A DNA stretch of 64,000 nucleotides, taken from positions 4,613 through 68,612 of the forward strand of contig DATGIL010000049.1 in the NCBI GenBank assembly GCA_035295745.1, given 5' to 3'. The DNA is from JAIQFL01 sp035295745. Lineage in GTDB: Bacteria > Acidobacteriota > Terriglobia > Bryobacterales > Bryobacteraceae. Below are positions 43,846 through 53,123 of the stretch, in pieces (the stretch's first letter is position 1; each line of letters begins with the position of its first letter). The notes below the pieces were generated by a model. It saw only the letters and a list, made by a program, of their open reading frames with translations. It had not been told where the DNA came from and did no database searches. The position numbers and the translations under genes were made by a program.

Positions 43846-43917
43846 ACTGTTCGGGAAGTTCCATTGTCTCATGGACCCGTGACCCAACGCCGCTGCGCGG
43901 CACGCGACAATAGCCCC

Positions 43918-44295
43918 ATGTCACGTCCCGAAGCGTTCACCCAGTTCGTCGCAGCGGTCAATCATCACGATGTGCCTGCCTTGAGAGCTCTCATGCCCAA
44001 GGACCACCTGTTCGTCGACTCGCTTGGGAATCGCGTGCAAGGCGCCGGAGCGATGGAAGCCGGATGGCGAGCCTACTTCGCGATGTGTCCGGACTTTTGG
44101 ATCCGTGTCGAGCAGTCGATGATGGGAGCGGACACCATCCTCGCGATCGGGGAGGCGGGCGGCACCATCGATCAGGTCCCCTGGCGGACACCCGCGGCCT
44201 GGAAGGCGGTCATTCGCGACAGCATGGTGCAGGAATGGCAGGTCCACGCAGACAATAAGCCCGTATACGAGATCATGGCGAGGCGGAAGGTGTAG
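43918..44295 (+). CDS. SnoaL-like (NTF2-fold) small protein
   Basis: 125 residues from ATG 43918 (MSRPEAFTQFVAAVNHHDVP). NTF2-like features: NHHDVPALRALMPKDHLFVD, GWRAYFAMCPDFWIRVEQSM, DTILAIGEAGGTID, and the final MVQEWQVHADNKPVYEIMAR. Family members are mostly small hydrolases, isomerases or ligand-binding proteins; the role is unknown. Divergent from tyrS by 72 bases. Confidence 0.75.
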   Translation: MSRPEAFTQFVAAVNHHDVPALRALMPKDHLFVDSLGNRVQGAGAMEAGWRAYFAMCPDFWIRVEQSMMGADTILAIGEAGGTIDQVPWRTPAAWKAVIRDSMVQEWQVHADNKPVYEIMARRKV

Positions 44296-44329
44296 GTCCT
44301 TTTCGCGTACCGCTTCCTCAGGATGCAGG

Positions 44330-46057
44330 TTACTGGGGCGTCAGGACATGAAGCAGGCGCTGGCCATTCGGCGTTCCCAGGCCGGTACACGGATCCCATC
44401 CTTGGCCGGCCGCATAGGCACCGTTGTTACCAGAAGTGATGTCGTTCAGCACGCCCTTTGCCGCCTTGCCGTACAGAATCGGATTCAAGAATCCGCAACG
44501 CGCTTTCAGTCCCTGGTTCAGTACCGCAATCAATGAAGCCCAGAGGGGCGCGGAAGCACTGGTGCCGCCGATTGGTTCCAACTTTGTGCCACTCACGTGC
44601 ATAATCACGACCCCCGTGACCGGGTCCCCTACGGCTGCGACGTCAGGCACACCTCTACCCACGACGTGCCCCGGATTGACCGATACGGGCACATTGGCGG
44701 CATCTTGATAGTCCGGCTTACTGAAAATCGCACTAATGCCGCCACCTGTTGCCCCTTCCTTAATCTGCACCTCGTTCCACACCGTCTCCTTCGCGATCGC
44801 TGGCGGCGATCCGGCCGTCGCCACCAGCTTGGTCCCACCGACCCCAAGAACATTCGGGCTGGACGCCGGGAAGTCAACGTGCGCTCCCGACGAGACTTGA
44901 TCGCTCGACCCGTCATCCCCGGCTGCCACACAAATGGTGATTTGCTTTGCGATCGCCGCTTCAAACGCGTCATTCACCTGCGTCACGCCCATCGCGGTCC
45001 AGGCGCCTTCTGGATCGTCTTCCGGGTTGCCGTAGCTGATCGAGATCACTGAGATGTTGTTGTTATCGGTGATCGCCTCGCTCAGCCCGTCCAGCCAGCC
45101 TTGTGTGGTGAATTCGGTGAAGTACATAAAGATCTTGGCGCCAGGCGCGACGGAACCCACCACGCACATATCCAGCATGACCTCGCCCGTGGAATCGCCG
45201 TTATTGGAGGAAGCCTGCGTATCGGGGCCGGGATCGTTACCCGGGCCCTGCACCACGACATCCTTGATCGACGGAGTCTTCCCTCCGAGAACCTGCTCAA
45301 AGTACGTCTTGAGGGATTGCAGTTTGTAACCGCCCCGCGGATCGCCCGACGAACCGCCGTTGAACGCAAAAATTGCGACGTTTTGACCCGCGCCGTCCAG
45401 GCCTGGAGGGTATTGGTACAACTGCGCGACCTGCGGCGGGAAGAAGGTCCCCGGCCACTTATTGCTCAAGTGTGCCAATGCGACCCCGCGCGTCGCTTTG
45501 CTTACGGGTTTTTTAAAGCTCTTCCAGTCCGCGCTCCTGCCGTTGATCTTGCGCAGGCGCTCGTCACCCACCTTGCGCGTGTCGAGTCCATAGACACCAA
45601 TGAGGATACCCAGTAAGTCACTCGGGATATGGACGTCTCCCTCTCGTCCGCGAAAGCGCCCGTCCTCCGGGTGCTCGTAGTCATTGAGTTGAATGTTGAA
45701 GGCCTTCTCGATCGCTGCGATCGTCCCCTGCACTTTAATACTCCGCTTGGCCACACTCAGGTCGGACGCCTTGAGATCAACGGTCTTGGCCCAGTCCGCC
45801 ACCTTCTTCAAATCGGCAGGATCTGCGCCATAGATGGAATTGAACTCATCATTCGAAAGTTTCTCCCGCTCGCTGGGCAGTTGCCTGGCAAAATTGGCCA
45901 CCTTCTGCACTGCCGCGGCAGGCGGATTCGGGTTCCGTCTTACGTACACGGTCACGGTGATCCGCTGATTCGGATCGGACTTCGCGATGAGTTTCGCGAA
46001 AGGCACCAGTTTCCTGGTGCTACCTGGAAGAATTGCCATTGCCGGTTGGTTCGCCAC
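44330..46057 (-). CDS. S53 (sedolisin/kumamolisin) serine-carboxyl peptidase
   Basis: 575 residues from GTG 46057 (VANQPAMAILPGSTRKLVPF), chosen because AGAGGAGA lies just upstream of it. The pro-kumamolisin activation domain (about 1-190) contains QRITVTVYVRRNP, RQLPSEREKLSNDEFNSIYG and KAFNIQLNDYEHPEDGRFRG. The catalytic domain has the Glu/Asp pair in STGEVMLDMCVVGSV, oxyanion Asp in CVAAGDDGSSD, and the nucleophile in IGGTSASAPLWASL. A C-terminal GWDPCTGLGTPNG loop supplies the calcium-site region. Acid-active endopeptidases of this family are normally secreted, yet no signal peptide is evident. Confidence 0.92.
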   Translation of the reverse strand: MANQPAMAILPGSTRKLVPFAKLIAKSDPNQRITVTVYVRRNPNPPAAAVQKVANFARQLPSEREKLSNDEFNSIYGADPADLKKVADWAKTVDLKASDLSVAKRSIKVQGTIAAIEKAFNIQLNDYEHPEDGRFRGREGDVHIPSDLLGILIGVYGLDTRKVGDERLRKINGRSADWKSFKKPVSKATRGVALAHLSNKWPGTFFPPQVAQLYQYPPGLDGAGQNVAIFAFNGGSSGDPRGGYKLQSLKTYFEQVLGGKTPSIKDVVVQGPGNDPGPDTQASSNNGDSTGEVMLDMCVVGSVAPGAKIFMYFTEFTTQGWLDGLSEAITDNNNISVISISYGNPEDDPEGAWTAMGVTQVNDAFEAAIAKQITICVAAGDDGSSDQVSSGAHVDFPASSPNVLGVGGTKLVATAGSPPAIAKETVWNEVQIKEGATGGGISAIFSKPDYQDAANVPVSVNPGHVVGRGVPDVAAVGDPVTGVVIMHVSGTKLEPIGGTSASAPLWASLIAVLNQGLKARCGFLNPILYGKAAKGVLNDITSGNNGAYAAGQGWDPCTGLGTPNGQRLLHVLTPQ

Positions 46058-46262
46058 GCAAGATCTCCTCTCTTTGGTATACGCGAGAAAGCGTTCCAAA
46101 AGGGGACAGGCCTCTTGATCTTCGACGGTCGCGCTCCGGCGAGGCCCACCCGGGGTTCCGACGTCAGAGGCCATAAAGCGACATTGGCAAGGAAACACGC
46201 GATCAGGAGCACGATCCGGTCTAGCCGCCATTCCCACGAAAGTCCCGCGCTAAAATAGCTTC

Positions 46263-47450
46263 ATGCGCATCCTTCTCTTCAGCGGCAAAGGAGGCGTCGG
46301 AAAAACCAGTCTTGCCGCCGCCACAGGACTCCAACTCTCTCACCTTGGGTACCGAACCCTCGTCATGAGCGTCGATCCCGCGCACTCCCTGGCCGATTCG
46401 TTCGACCTCGAAACCGGCCTCTTCCACGGCAAAACCGGCGACCCCTACCCCATCGACGATCATCTTGCGATCCACGAAGTCAATATCCAAAAAGAGATCA
46501 AGCGCCACTGGAAAGAAATCTCCTCCTACGTCATCTCCGTCCTCCGCACCACTGGCATCAGCGACGTGGAAGCGGAAGAACTCGCCATCCTCCCCGGCAT
46601 GGAAGAACTCAGCGCGATGATGTACGTCAACCAGTTCCGCCGCGAGCAGCGGTACGACGTCATCGTGCTCGACTGCGCCCCCACCGCCGAGTCCATGCGC
46701 TTCGTCAGTATGCCGACCACCCTCGAGTGGTACATGAAGCACATCTTTCCCTTCCAGCGCGGCCTCCTCAAAGCCGTGCGCCCCCTCGCCAACCGCGTCT
46801 CCCCCGTCGAACTGCCGCCAGACAACTACTTCGCCAACATCCAGGACCTTTTCGGCAAGCTGGATGGCATCGGCGAGCTGCTCGAGGACGCCAAGGTCAC
46901 CAGCGTGCGCCTTGTCACCAATCCCGAGCGCATGGTCCTGCGCGAAACTCAGCGCGCCTTTGTCTACTTCTCGCTGCATGGTCTTACTGTGGATGGCGTC
47001 ATCGTCAACCGCGTCATCCCGAGCACCGTTACCGATGCCTATTTCCAGGAATGGCAAGCGTCTCAGGCCGGCATCGTCGAAGAGATCGACCGCTACTTCG
47101 CACCCGTCCCCGTCAAACGCGTCCCTCTCTTCACGCACGAGGTGCTGGGACGCGAACGGCTTCAGGATCTCGCCCGCGAACTGTATGCCGATCGCGAGGA
47201 CCCCGCCGCCGTCACGCGCACTGAGGCGCCCTACAGCTTCTCTAAATCGGACGGCCACTACGAAGTGCGCCTCCAGTTACCCTTCGCCGTCAAAGGCGAG
47301 GTAGGCTTGTTCAAGAAGGGTGACGAACTGGTGGTAGAGATCGGGTCGATCCGCCGCCACATCGGCTTGCCGACTTCGATGGCGGCCCTTTCGCCCAGCC
47401 GCGCAAAGTTGGAGAATAGAATTCTGACCGTGGAAATGAAGGAGAGCTGA
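46263..47450 (+). CDS. ArsA/Get3-family ATPase with HSP20-like C-terminal domain
   Basis: 395 residues. Deviant Walker A MRILLFSGKGGVGKTSLAAA, VDPAHSLADSFDLE (switch I), VIVLDCAPTAESMRFVSMPT (switch II), and VTNPERMVLRETQRAFVYFS and VNRVIP for adenine binding. The last about 70 residues (YSFSKSDGHYEVRLQLPFAV, GDELVVEIGSIRRHIGLPTS) form the ArsA-HSP20-like domain typical of bacterial single-domain homologues. The metal-binding cysteines of arsenite pumps are not seen and no arsR, arsB or arsC is near, so a Get3-like chaperone or membrane-targeting role is more likely. A 74-residue gene begins one base after its stop. Confidence 0.9.
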   Translation: MRILLFSGKGGVGKTSLAAATGLQLSHLGYRTLVMSVDPAHSLADSFDLETGLFHGKTGDPYPIDDHLAIHEVNIQKEIKRHWKEISSYVISVLRTTGISDVEAEELAILPGMEELSAMMYVNQFRREQRYDVIVLDCAPTAESMRFVSMPTTLEWYMKHIFPFQRGLLKAVRPLANRVSPVELPPDNYFANIQDLFGKLDGIGELLEDAKVTSVRLVTNPERMVLRETQRAFVYFSLHGLTVDGVIVNRVIPSTVTDAYFQEWQASQAGIVEEIDRYFAPVPVKRVPLFTHEVLGRERLQDLARELYADREDPAAVTRTEAPYSFSKSDGHYEVRLQLPFAVKGEVGLFKKGDELVVEIGSIRRHIGLPTSMAALSPSRAKLENRILTVEMKES

Positions 47451-47451
47451 A

Positions 47452-47676
47452 ATGGACGACAACACCAAGACTCCTCCGCACCAGCACCAGGCCGGGTGCT
47501 TCTTCTGCGAAACGGCGGTCCCGCTGTTCGAAAAGGTCTGGACCGACGCCACCCGCAACCACTTCCGGAACTCCCGTATCGAGTTCCTCAAGGGCGTCCG
47601 GAGCCTGATCGATAGCCGCATCGAGCACCTTTCCCGCTCGCAGGAGCCCAAAGGCACTCACGTCCCCGTGGATTGA
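47452..47676 (+). CDS. small CxxC protein coupled to the ArsA-type ATPase
   Basis: 74 residues (MDDNTKTPPHQHQAGCFFCE). A His/Pro-rich start and one C-x2-C pair (GCFFC) are followed by an amphipathic helix (KVWTDATRNHFRNSRIEFLK, GVRSLIDSRIEHLSRSQEPK). It begins one base after the ATPase stop, so translation is probably coupled and the two proteins may work together. Not a family I recognise; the helix could be a client or adaptor surface and the Cys pair could bind metal with a second subunit. Confidence 0.7.
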   Translation: MDDNTKTPPHQHQAGCFFCETAVPLFEKVWTDATRNHFRNSRIEFLKGVRSLIDSRIEHLSRSQEPKGTHVPVD

Positions 47677-47713
47677 CGACAGTAGCAATTGCCGCCTTTG
47701 CGTGCACCTCTCC

Positions 47714-47735
47714 CTGGGTGATTTGCTCCACCCAG
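47714..47735 (+). terminator. weak hairpin after the ArsA-type pair
   Basis: CTGGGTG (47714-47720) and CACCCAG (47729-47735) form a seven-base-pair stem with an eight-base loop, 38 bases after the small gene's stop. No T-run follows, so termination here is only possible. The rest of 47677-48011 holds no gene that I can support. Confidence 0.35.
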
Positions 47736-47945
47736 TGGTTCCGCGTGCTTCCCGTGTGAGCGCTTCCCGGCCCAAATCTTCCACGATCCGGACCCATCTC
47801 TTTGAATCTATAGGCAACCAGGTGTAGTGATGAGTCCGAACCCGTATTCAGAAGCCTCGAACCGGAATCGCAATTCTGACGCGGGCTAACCCAGCCATCC
47901 AATTGCTCCCCGTGAGCCGCAAACCTGCGTGATACGTTTTTCAAC

Positions 47946-47979
47946 TTAGTGCTACCATTTCAAGGAGCAGTATCACTAA
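47946..47979. promoter_or_regulatory. inverted repeat upstream of the TonB-dependent receptor
   Basis: TTAGTGCTAC (47946-47955) and GTATCACTAA (47970-47979) are inverted copies with one mismatch, 14 bases apart, in an AT-rich stretch 33 bases before the receptor's GTG. The size and spacing suit a dimeric repressor or metal-regulator site. I cannot assign it to a named family. Confidence 0.45.
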
Positions 47980-48011
47980 TTTCACATTCGTAGCACACAC
48001 GAAGGGAGCCC

Positions 48012-50651
48012 GTGACTCCACGGCCGGCTGTCATCGCGTCGTTACTTTTCGCGACTTTCTGGTACTCCCGAGCTGCAGAGGTCCGCGTGACGGGCCGCTT
48101 GGCCGATACGCGCGATAGACCAGTGTCGGGAGTCGAGCTTCACCTTCGTCTCCCCGGAACAGCGGTGGAATCGAGGACTGATTCCGATGGCCGGTTTGTG
48201 TTCCCGGCGATCCCTCCGGGCGATTACGAGTTGGACGCCGCGGCCTCAGGTTTTGTGGAACTCACAAAATCAGTGCACGTCGGGGAGAACGAAACAACGG
48301 TAGATCTTCGCTTCACCAGTCTCGCGCCCGGTCAACAACAAACGGATTCTCCTCATTTTACGGGGACGGTGGCAGACGCATCTGGCGCGGTGATCGCAGG
48401 CGCGACAGTGCTGGTTCAGAGCGCGAGCGGCACCATACAAAGCAAAACAGAGTCGGGCAGCGACGGCTCCTTCATCCTTTCTGGGCTTTCGCCAGGTGAA
48501 TATCGGCTCGTCGTCTCTCACCCCGCATTTGAAACGAAGGAAACACCGGTCGCCATTGGCACCGAAACGCCACCTCCGTTACGCATCGTCCTGGCTGTGA
48601 GCGTCATGAGCAGCGCTATAAACGTGCAAGGCAGGGAGGATGACCTGGTCGGGATTGCCGATTCCGGCACCCAGGGAACGGTGGGCGCGAAGGAAATCCA
48701 AGATCGACCCATTCTTCGTTCCGGTGAAGTTCTGGAAACCGTTCCCGGCCTCATCATTACCCAGCACGCCGGCGGCGGAAAGGCCAACCAATATTTTCTT
48801 CGCGGCTTCAACCTCGACCACGGCACGGATTTCGCCGTGTTTATCGACGATATGCCCCTCAACCTACCGTCGCACGCGCACGGTGAGGGGTACTCGGACA
48901 TGAACACGGTCATCCCGGAGTTTGTGCAGCGAGTGAATTTCGAGAAAGGTCCTTACTACGCTGACGTCGGCAACTACGGCTCAGCAGGATCGGCGCATCT
49001 GGAATTCTTTAAGACGCTGCCAAAGAACTTCTTTCAGGTGGAAGGTGGCATGTATGGTTATGAGCGCGCCGTTTTCGGCATATCCCAGCAGGTTGGCTCG
49101 GGTAGTTTGCTCTACGGCGGCGAGGTGTATCACGACGGCGGCCCTTGGAAGCAATCGGATGATTATTTGAAATTTAACGGGATTTTGACCTATAGCAGAG
49201 GCGACGACGCCAGAGGCTTCAGCATCACGGCTCGGGGCTACCACGGAAAATGGAACTCGAGCGATCAAATCGCCGATAACGCCGTGCCCTTCGTTGGTTT
49301 CTTCGGTACGCTGAATCCCACGGATGGAGGCAAGTCACAGCGTTATAGCTTGCAGGCGGAATGGCATCGCGAGGACGCAAATTCCAAGACAAAAATCACG
49401 CTCTACGGCTTCCGTTACGACCTCGATCTGTTTTCTGATTTCACCTACTACCGGACGGACCCCGTTCGCGGAGACCAGTTTGAACAGAAGGACAGACGCT
49501 GGGTCTTTGGGGTGGACGCACACCACACGATTCTCAGCCAATGGTTTGGTCGCAGGGTGGCAAATACGCTCGGGATGCAAGTCCGCAACGACTGGGTCCA
49601 CAATGGCCTTTACCAAACGGAAAATCGCGAGCGCGTAGACAAGATCGATTCCGATACCGGCAGCACTTTGCCGGCGACTACGCAAGAGGATCGCTTCACG
49701 GATACACAGGTAGGTTTTTATTGGGAGAACAGAATCCAGTGGGCGGACAAATTCCGTACGGTCACCGCCCTGCGCGGCGACGTCGGACACGTGGACGTTA
49801 CCAGTTTGGTTGCCCAGGCCAATTCCAGCACGGCTACCAAGGTGCTGCCCAGCCCAAAACTGAGTTTGATCTTCGGCCCGTGGTCCAAGACTGAGTTCTA
49901 TGTACAGGGCGGGTTCAGCTTTCACAGCAACGACGCGCGGGGCGCGACGCAAACGGTACAGCCGGTTTCGGAAGAAAATCCATATCCCAATACGCCAGCC
50001 TCGAGAATTCCACTTCTGATTCCAACCAAAGGCGCCGAAATCGGCGTGCGCACTGCGGCCCTCCCGCATCTGCAAAGCACCGTGTCGCTCTGGTACCTTC
50101 GCAGCGCTTCCGAACTACAGCAGAGTGGCGACACCGGGGGCACGGTGCCGTCAACACAGCCGAGCAACCGCTACGGGGTCGAGTGGGCGAACTACTACGA
50201 ACCTCTGGATCATTTGGCCTTTGATTTTGACATTGCGGATTCCAGAGCCTTTTTCACTTCAACCGACGAAGACGATGCCGCGCCGAACAGCCCAGGTGGT
50301 AAGCGTGTACCAGAAGCCGTTGGGTTGGTGATTTCCTCGGGCATCACGCTGCACGATTACAAACGCATTTCAGCGAGTTTGCGCCTGCGCAACTTTGGTC
50401 CGCGCGATTTGACGTCCGACGGAATCTATCGCTCCAGCGCAACGGTCTTGCTCAATGCGGAGCTCGGTTATCAAATCAACAAGAAGTGGCGTTTTTTCGC
50501 GGAGTTTTTGAATTTGTTGAACCGCAGGGATCACGACATCGACTACGCTTACGAATCCCGAATTGCGCCGACAGCCGATCCGGCATTCACAGACGTCTTC
50601 CATCCTGTCGAACCTCTCCAGGTGCGATTCGGGCTAAGGAGAACCTTCTGA
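48012..50651 (+). CDS. TonB-dependent outer-membrane receptor
   Basis: 879 residues from GTG 48012, preceded by AGGGAG at a fitting distance. Signal peptide VTPRPAVIASLLFATFWYSR. Two carboxypeptidase-regulatory-like domains in tandem: about 22-105 (VRVTGRLADTRDRPVSGVEL) and 112-200 (FTGTVADASGAVIAGATVLV, DGSFILSGLSPGEYRLVVSH). A true plug follows (RSGEVLETVPGLIITQHAGG, NQYFLRGFNLDHGTDFAVFI, INFEKGPYYADVGNY-like VNFEKGPYYADVGNYGSAGS), then a 22-strand-type barrel ending LQVRFGLRRTF. The HAHGEGYSD motif in the plug is histidine-rich. Uptake substrate unknown. Its convergent neighbour is a porin, so the two may serve the same nutrient. Confidence 0.92.
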   Translation: MTPRPAVIASLLFATFWYSRAAEVRVTGRLADTRDRPVSGVELHLRLPGTAVESRTDSDGRFVFPAIPPGDYELDAAASGFVELTKSVHVGENETTVDLRFTSLAPGQQQTDSPHFTGTVADASGAVIAGATVLVQSASGTIQSKTESGSDGSFILSGLSPGEYRLVVSHPAFETKETPVAIGTETPPPLRIVLAVSVMSSAINVQGREDDLVGIADSGTQGTVGAKEIQDRPILRSGEVLETVPGLIITQHAGGGKANQYFLRGFNLDHGTDFAVFIDDMPLNLPSHAHGEGYSDMNTVIPEFVQRVNFEKGPYYADVGNYGSAGSAHLEFFKTLPKNFFQVEGGMYGYERAVFGISQQVGSGSLLYGGEVYHDGGPWKQSDDYLKFNGILTYSRGDDARGFSITARGYHGKWNSSDQIADNAVPFVGFFGTLNPTDGGKSQRYSLQAEWHREDANSKTKITLYGFRYDLDLFSDFTYYRTDPVRGDQFEQKDRRWVFGVDAHHTILSQWFGRRVANTLGMQVRNDWVHNGLYQTENRERVDKIDSDTGSTLPATTQEDRFTDTQVGFYWENRIQWADKFRTVTALRGDVGHVDVTSLVAQANSSTATKVLPSPKLSLIFGPWSKTEFYVQGGFSFHSNDARGATQTVQPVSEENPYPNTPASRIPLLIPTKGAEIGVRTAALPHLQSTVSLWYLRSASELQQSGDTGGTVPSTQPSNRYGVEWANYYEPLDHLAFDFDIADSRAFFTSTDEDDAAPNSPGGKRVPEAVGLVISSGITLHDYKRISASLRLRNFGPRDLTSDGIYRSSATVLLNAELGYQINKKWRFFAEFLNLLNRRDHDIDYAYESRIAPTADPAFTDVFHPVEPLQVRFGLRRTF

Positions 50652-50712
50652 CGATTCGACCGTCCTGGCCGAATCCTCCCGGCGATAACTCTCTAGCCAG
50701 AACCTGTTCGCG

Positions 50713-52005
50713 TTAGAAGGTAAAGCTCGTTTGCGCAAAGACACCGTGAATGGTCAGCAGATCGCGACGGTCGTAAATTCGATATTCGAATTTGAACGCC
50801 GCAAAAGTAGTAATGTCGTAGCGCACGCCGAACGTCGAGCCGAGGAAACTTGGCACCGCCCGGAACAGCACATCAGAGCGCGGTACGTGAATCGACTCCA
50901 ACCGATAATATGGCTTCCATGTCTGGTGCCACCACGGCAGCCGGTAGGCGGTTTGAACGTAGAACGCCTGGCTGTGCGATGGCCCCGTTCCTCCAATCGG
51001 CTGGTGCGTCACATTAGCAAATTCCGCGATCACTTCCGGCTTTTCCTTCTCCCACGCGATGTGTCCCGATTGGATCCATTCGCGGGTCGGCAACCCGGTA
51101 GCCGGACTGATCTCGTCGCGATAGACCGAACCGCCCACCCGTAGTCCATAAGCGAAATCCGGCTTTAGATAGGCGTTCACCAGCCATGCGCGATTATTGT
51201 TGATGTCCCCGAGATCGCCGCCTCGCGAAATCACTTGTCCGCGCCCATTCCCGAGACCCACGTTGTACGTCAGATTCAAACCGCTCGCGGGCACCGTTCC
51301 TTCTACCAACATGCCTACAAAATGCACCGGGATGAAACTGCCTCCGAACTGAGTCATCTCCGGGCGGCTGATCGTCGTCTGTAGCCATTGCCCGTGGTGA
51401 AACTGCGTATTCCAATAGTTGATCGGCGTGTGGTATCGCCCGAACGAGACTTTGAAGGCGTCGTCCAGATCGTACCGGATGATCAGGCGCTCCACTTCCG
51501 CGTTGAACCCCGTCGCCGGGGGCGTGCCCGTGCCGGCATCGCTACGGGCCGTCAGGCTGAGCTCGCTCAAGACGTTCACTTTCGACGAAAGCGCGGAGCT
51601 GAGATGCAAATCGAACTGCCCTTCCTGAAATCCCGAATGTGCGCCGAGGAGTGTCTGTGCGCCAAACCCGCCCGACGGGCCTCGCAGATTGGTGGACGAG
51701 AAATCGAAATCGCTGAAGCCGGAAATCTTGAGTGCTGGATAGACGGTCTGCGCGGCATCGGAGGGTGCTGCATCGTGATCGTGCTGGATCGGTCGTGCCG
51801 GCGGAAGTACCTGCGCCGCATCGGGTGTTGCGGCGGGCGTTGTGGCGTGGCCGCCCGATTCCAATTGCGCCACCCGGGCTTCCAGCTTATCGATTCGCGC
51901 CAGAAGTTTTTGGATCAGCTCATTCGTGCCGTCTGCTCCCGTTTGGGCGCTGACCAAAGTGGGCAGGCTGATCATTACTACTGACAGCACTCGTAATTGG
52001 CGCAT
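50713..52005 (-). CDS. outer-membrane porin with N-terminal coiled coil
   Basis: 430 residues from ATG 52005 (MRQLRVLSVVMISLPTLVSA, a signal peptide). A coiled coil (LIQKLLARIDKLEARVAQLE) is followed by a His/Asp linker (ARPIQHDHDAAPSDA) and a beta barrel with alternating strands (YPALKISGFSDFDFSSTNLR, VERLIIRYDLDDAFKVSFGR, YAFKFEYR-type FAAFKFEYRIYDRRDLLTIH) ending in VFAQTSFTF, the terminal Phe of outer-membrane proteins. This layout (coiled coil plus barrel) resembles OprP/OprO- and DcaP-like porins, the coiled coil giving the trimer stalk. Substrate unknown. Confidence 0.85.
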   Translation of the reverse strand: MRQLRVLSVVMISLPTLVSAQTGADGTNELIQKLLARIDKLEARVAQLESGGHATTPAATPDAAQVLPPARPIQHDHDAAPSDAAQTVYPALKISGFSDFDFSSTNLRGPSGGFGAQTLLGAHSGFQEGQFDLHLSSALSSKVNVLSELSLTARSDAGTGTPPATGFNAEVERLIIRYDLDDAFKVSFGRYHTPINYWNTQFHHGQWLQTTISRPEMTQFGGSFIPVHFVGMLVEGTVPASGLNLTYNVGLGNGRGQVISRGGDLGDINNNRAWLVNAYLKPDFAYGLRVGGSVYRDEISPATGLPTREWIQSGHIAWEKEKPEVIAEFANVTHQPIGGTGPSHSQAFYVQTAYRLPWWHQTWKPYYRLESIHVPRSDVLFRAVPSFLGSTFGVRYDITTFAAFKFEYRIYDRRDLLTIHGVFAQTSFTF

Positions 52006-52154
52006 GGACGCTCTATCCTCTCCGAAGGCAAAGGAGAATTTTGTCACAAATACGCGGTTTCGGCGCTTAGAGCCCAAATGACCTTTAGATAGGGAAGCCC
52101 CGCCCTTCACCCCTTGCACCCATCCAAGCCCCCTCATACTATAGAGAGGCCGAT

Positions 52155-53123
52155 ATGAAACTCCTTATTTTTTGCATGTCTGCCGTGACGGCCCTCTCCG
52201 CTGCCGACTTCCCGCAGGCCGACATCTCCAACGGCGTCCTCCAAGCCAAGCTCTATCTGCCCGATGCGCAACAGGGCTACTACCGCGCCACTCGCTTCGA
52301 CTGGTCCGGCGTGATCGCCAGCCTCGAATACAAAGGCCACAACTTCTTCGGCCAATGGTTCGACACGTACGATCCCAAAATCCACGACGCCATCATGGGC
52401 CCCGTCGAGGAATTCCTGACACCCAACCGCCAGGGGCTCGGCTACGACGAAGTCAAGCCCGGCGAGAACTTCGTCAAGATCGGTGTGGGCGCCATCCGCA
52501 AACCCGAGGAGCCGCGCTTCCGCCAGTTCGGCACCTATGACATCGCCGACTCGGGGAAATGGAGCGTCCGCAAAGGCGCCGATTTCGTGGAATTCACCCA
52601 GGAACTCAACGACACCGCGGGATACGCCTACCTCTACCGCAAAACCGTCCGGCTCACTCCCGGCAAACCCGAACTGGTGCTGGAGCACAGCCTTAAAAAC
52701 ACCGGCAAAAAGACCATCGACACCATCGTCTACGAGCACAATTTCTACATGCTCGACAACCAGCCCGCCAGCCCCGACTACGTTGTCCATTTCCCCTTCG
52801 ACCTGCGACTGAACGGCGACCTGAAAGGCCTCGCCGAGCTCCGCGGGAAAGACTTCACCTATCTCAAGGAACTGGAAAAAGGCCAAACCGCCGCCGGCGA
52901 CCTCGAAGGCTTCGGCAATACCGCAAAGGACTACGATATCCGCGTCGAAAACAAAAAAGCCGGCATCGGGGTCCGCCAGGTGGGTGACCAACCCATCACC
53001 CGCATGTATTTCTGGTCGATCCGTTCCACCGTCTGCCCCGAGGCTTACATCAGCATGAAGATCGACCCCGGCAAAGAGCACACCTGGCGCATCGCCTACG
53101 AGTTCTATACCCTGAACAAATGA
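52155..53123 (+). CDS. secreted galactose-mutarotase-fold protein
   Basis: 322 residues with a signal peptide (MKLLIFCMSAVTALSAADFP). Sequence blocks such as YYRATRFDWSGVIASLEYKG, HNFFGQWFDTYDPKIHDAIM, GPVEEFLTPNRQGLGYDEVK, RLTPGKPELVLEHSLKNTGK and TIVYEHNFYMLD are typical of the aldose-epimerase / galactose-mutarotase-like beta-sandwich superfamily. The HNF histidine after strand pairing could be a sugar-binding residue. Probably periplasmic and sugar-acting, but true epimerase catalytic residues are not certain. Overlaps the lactonase-type gene by ATGA, so they form a two-gene operon. Confidence 0.75.
   Translation: MKLLIFCMSAVTALSAADFPQADISNGVLQAKLYLPDAQQGYYRATRFDWSGVIASLEYKGHNFFGQWFDTYDPKIHDAIMGPVEEFLTPNRQGLGYDEVKPGENFVKIGVGAIRKPEEPRFRQFGTYDIADSGKWSVRKGADFVEFTQELNDTAGYAYLYRKTVRLTPGKPELVLEHSLKNTGKKTIDTIVYEHNFYMLDNQPASPDYVVHFPFDLRLNGDLKGLAELRGKDFTYLKELEKGQTAAGDLEGFGNTAKDYDIRVENKKAGIGVRQVGDQPITRMYFWSIRSTVCPEAYISMKIDPGKEHTWRIAYEFYTLNK

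Noticed and set aside
46221..47258. 345-codon open frame antisense to the ArsA-type ATPase
   Set aside because: Pure codon-position shadow; the sense frame has Walker and switch motifs.
46263..47450. Arsenic-resistance operon
   Set aside because: The ATPase belongs to the ArsA superfamily but no arsR, arsB, arsC or arsD is near and metal-binding cysteines are not seen.
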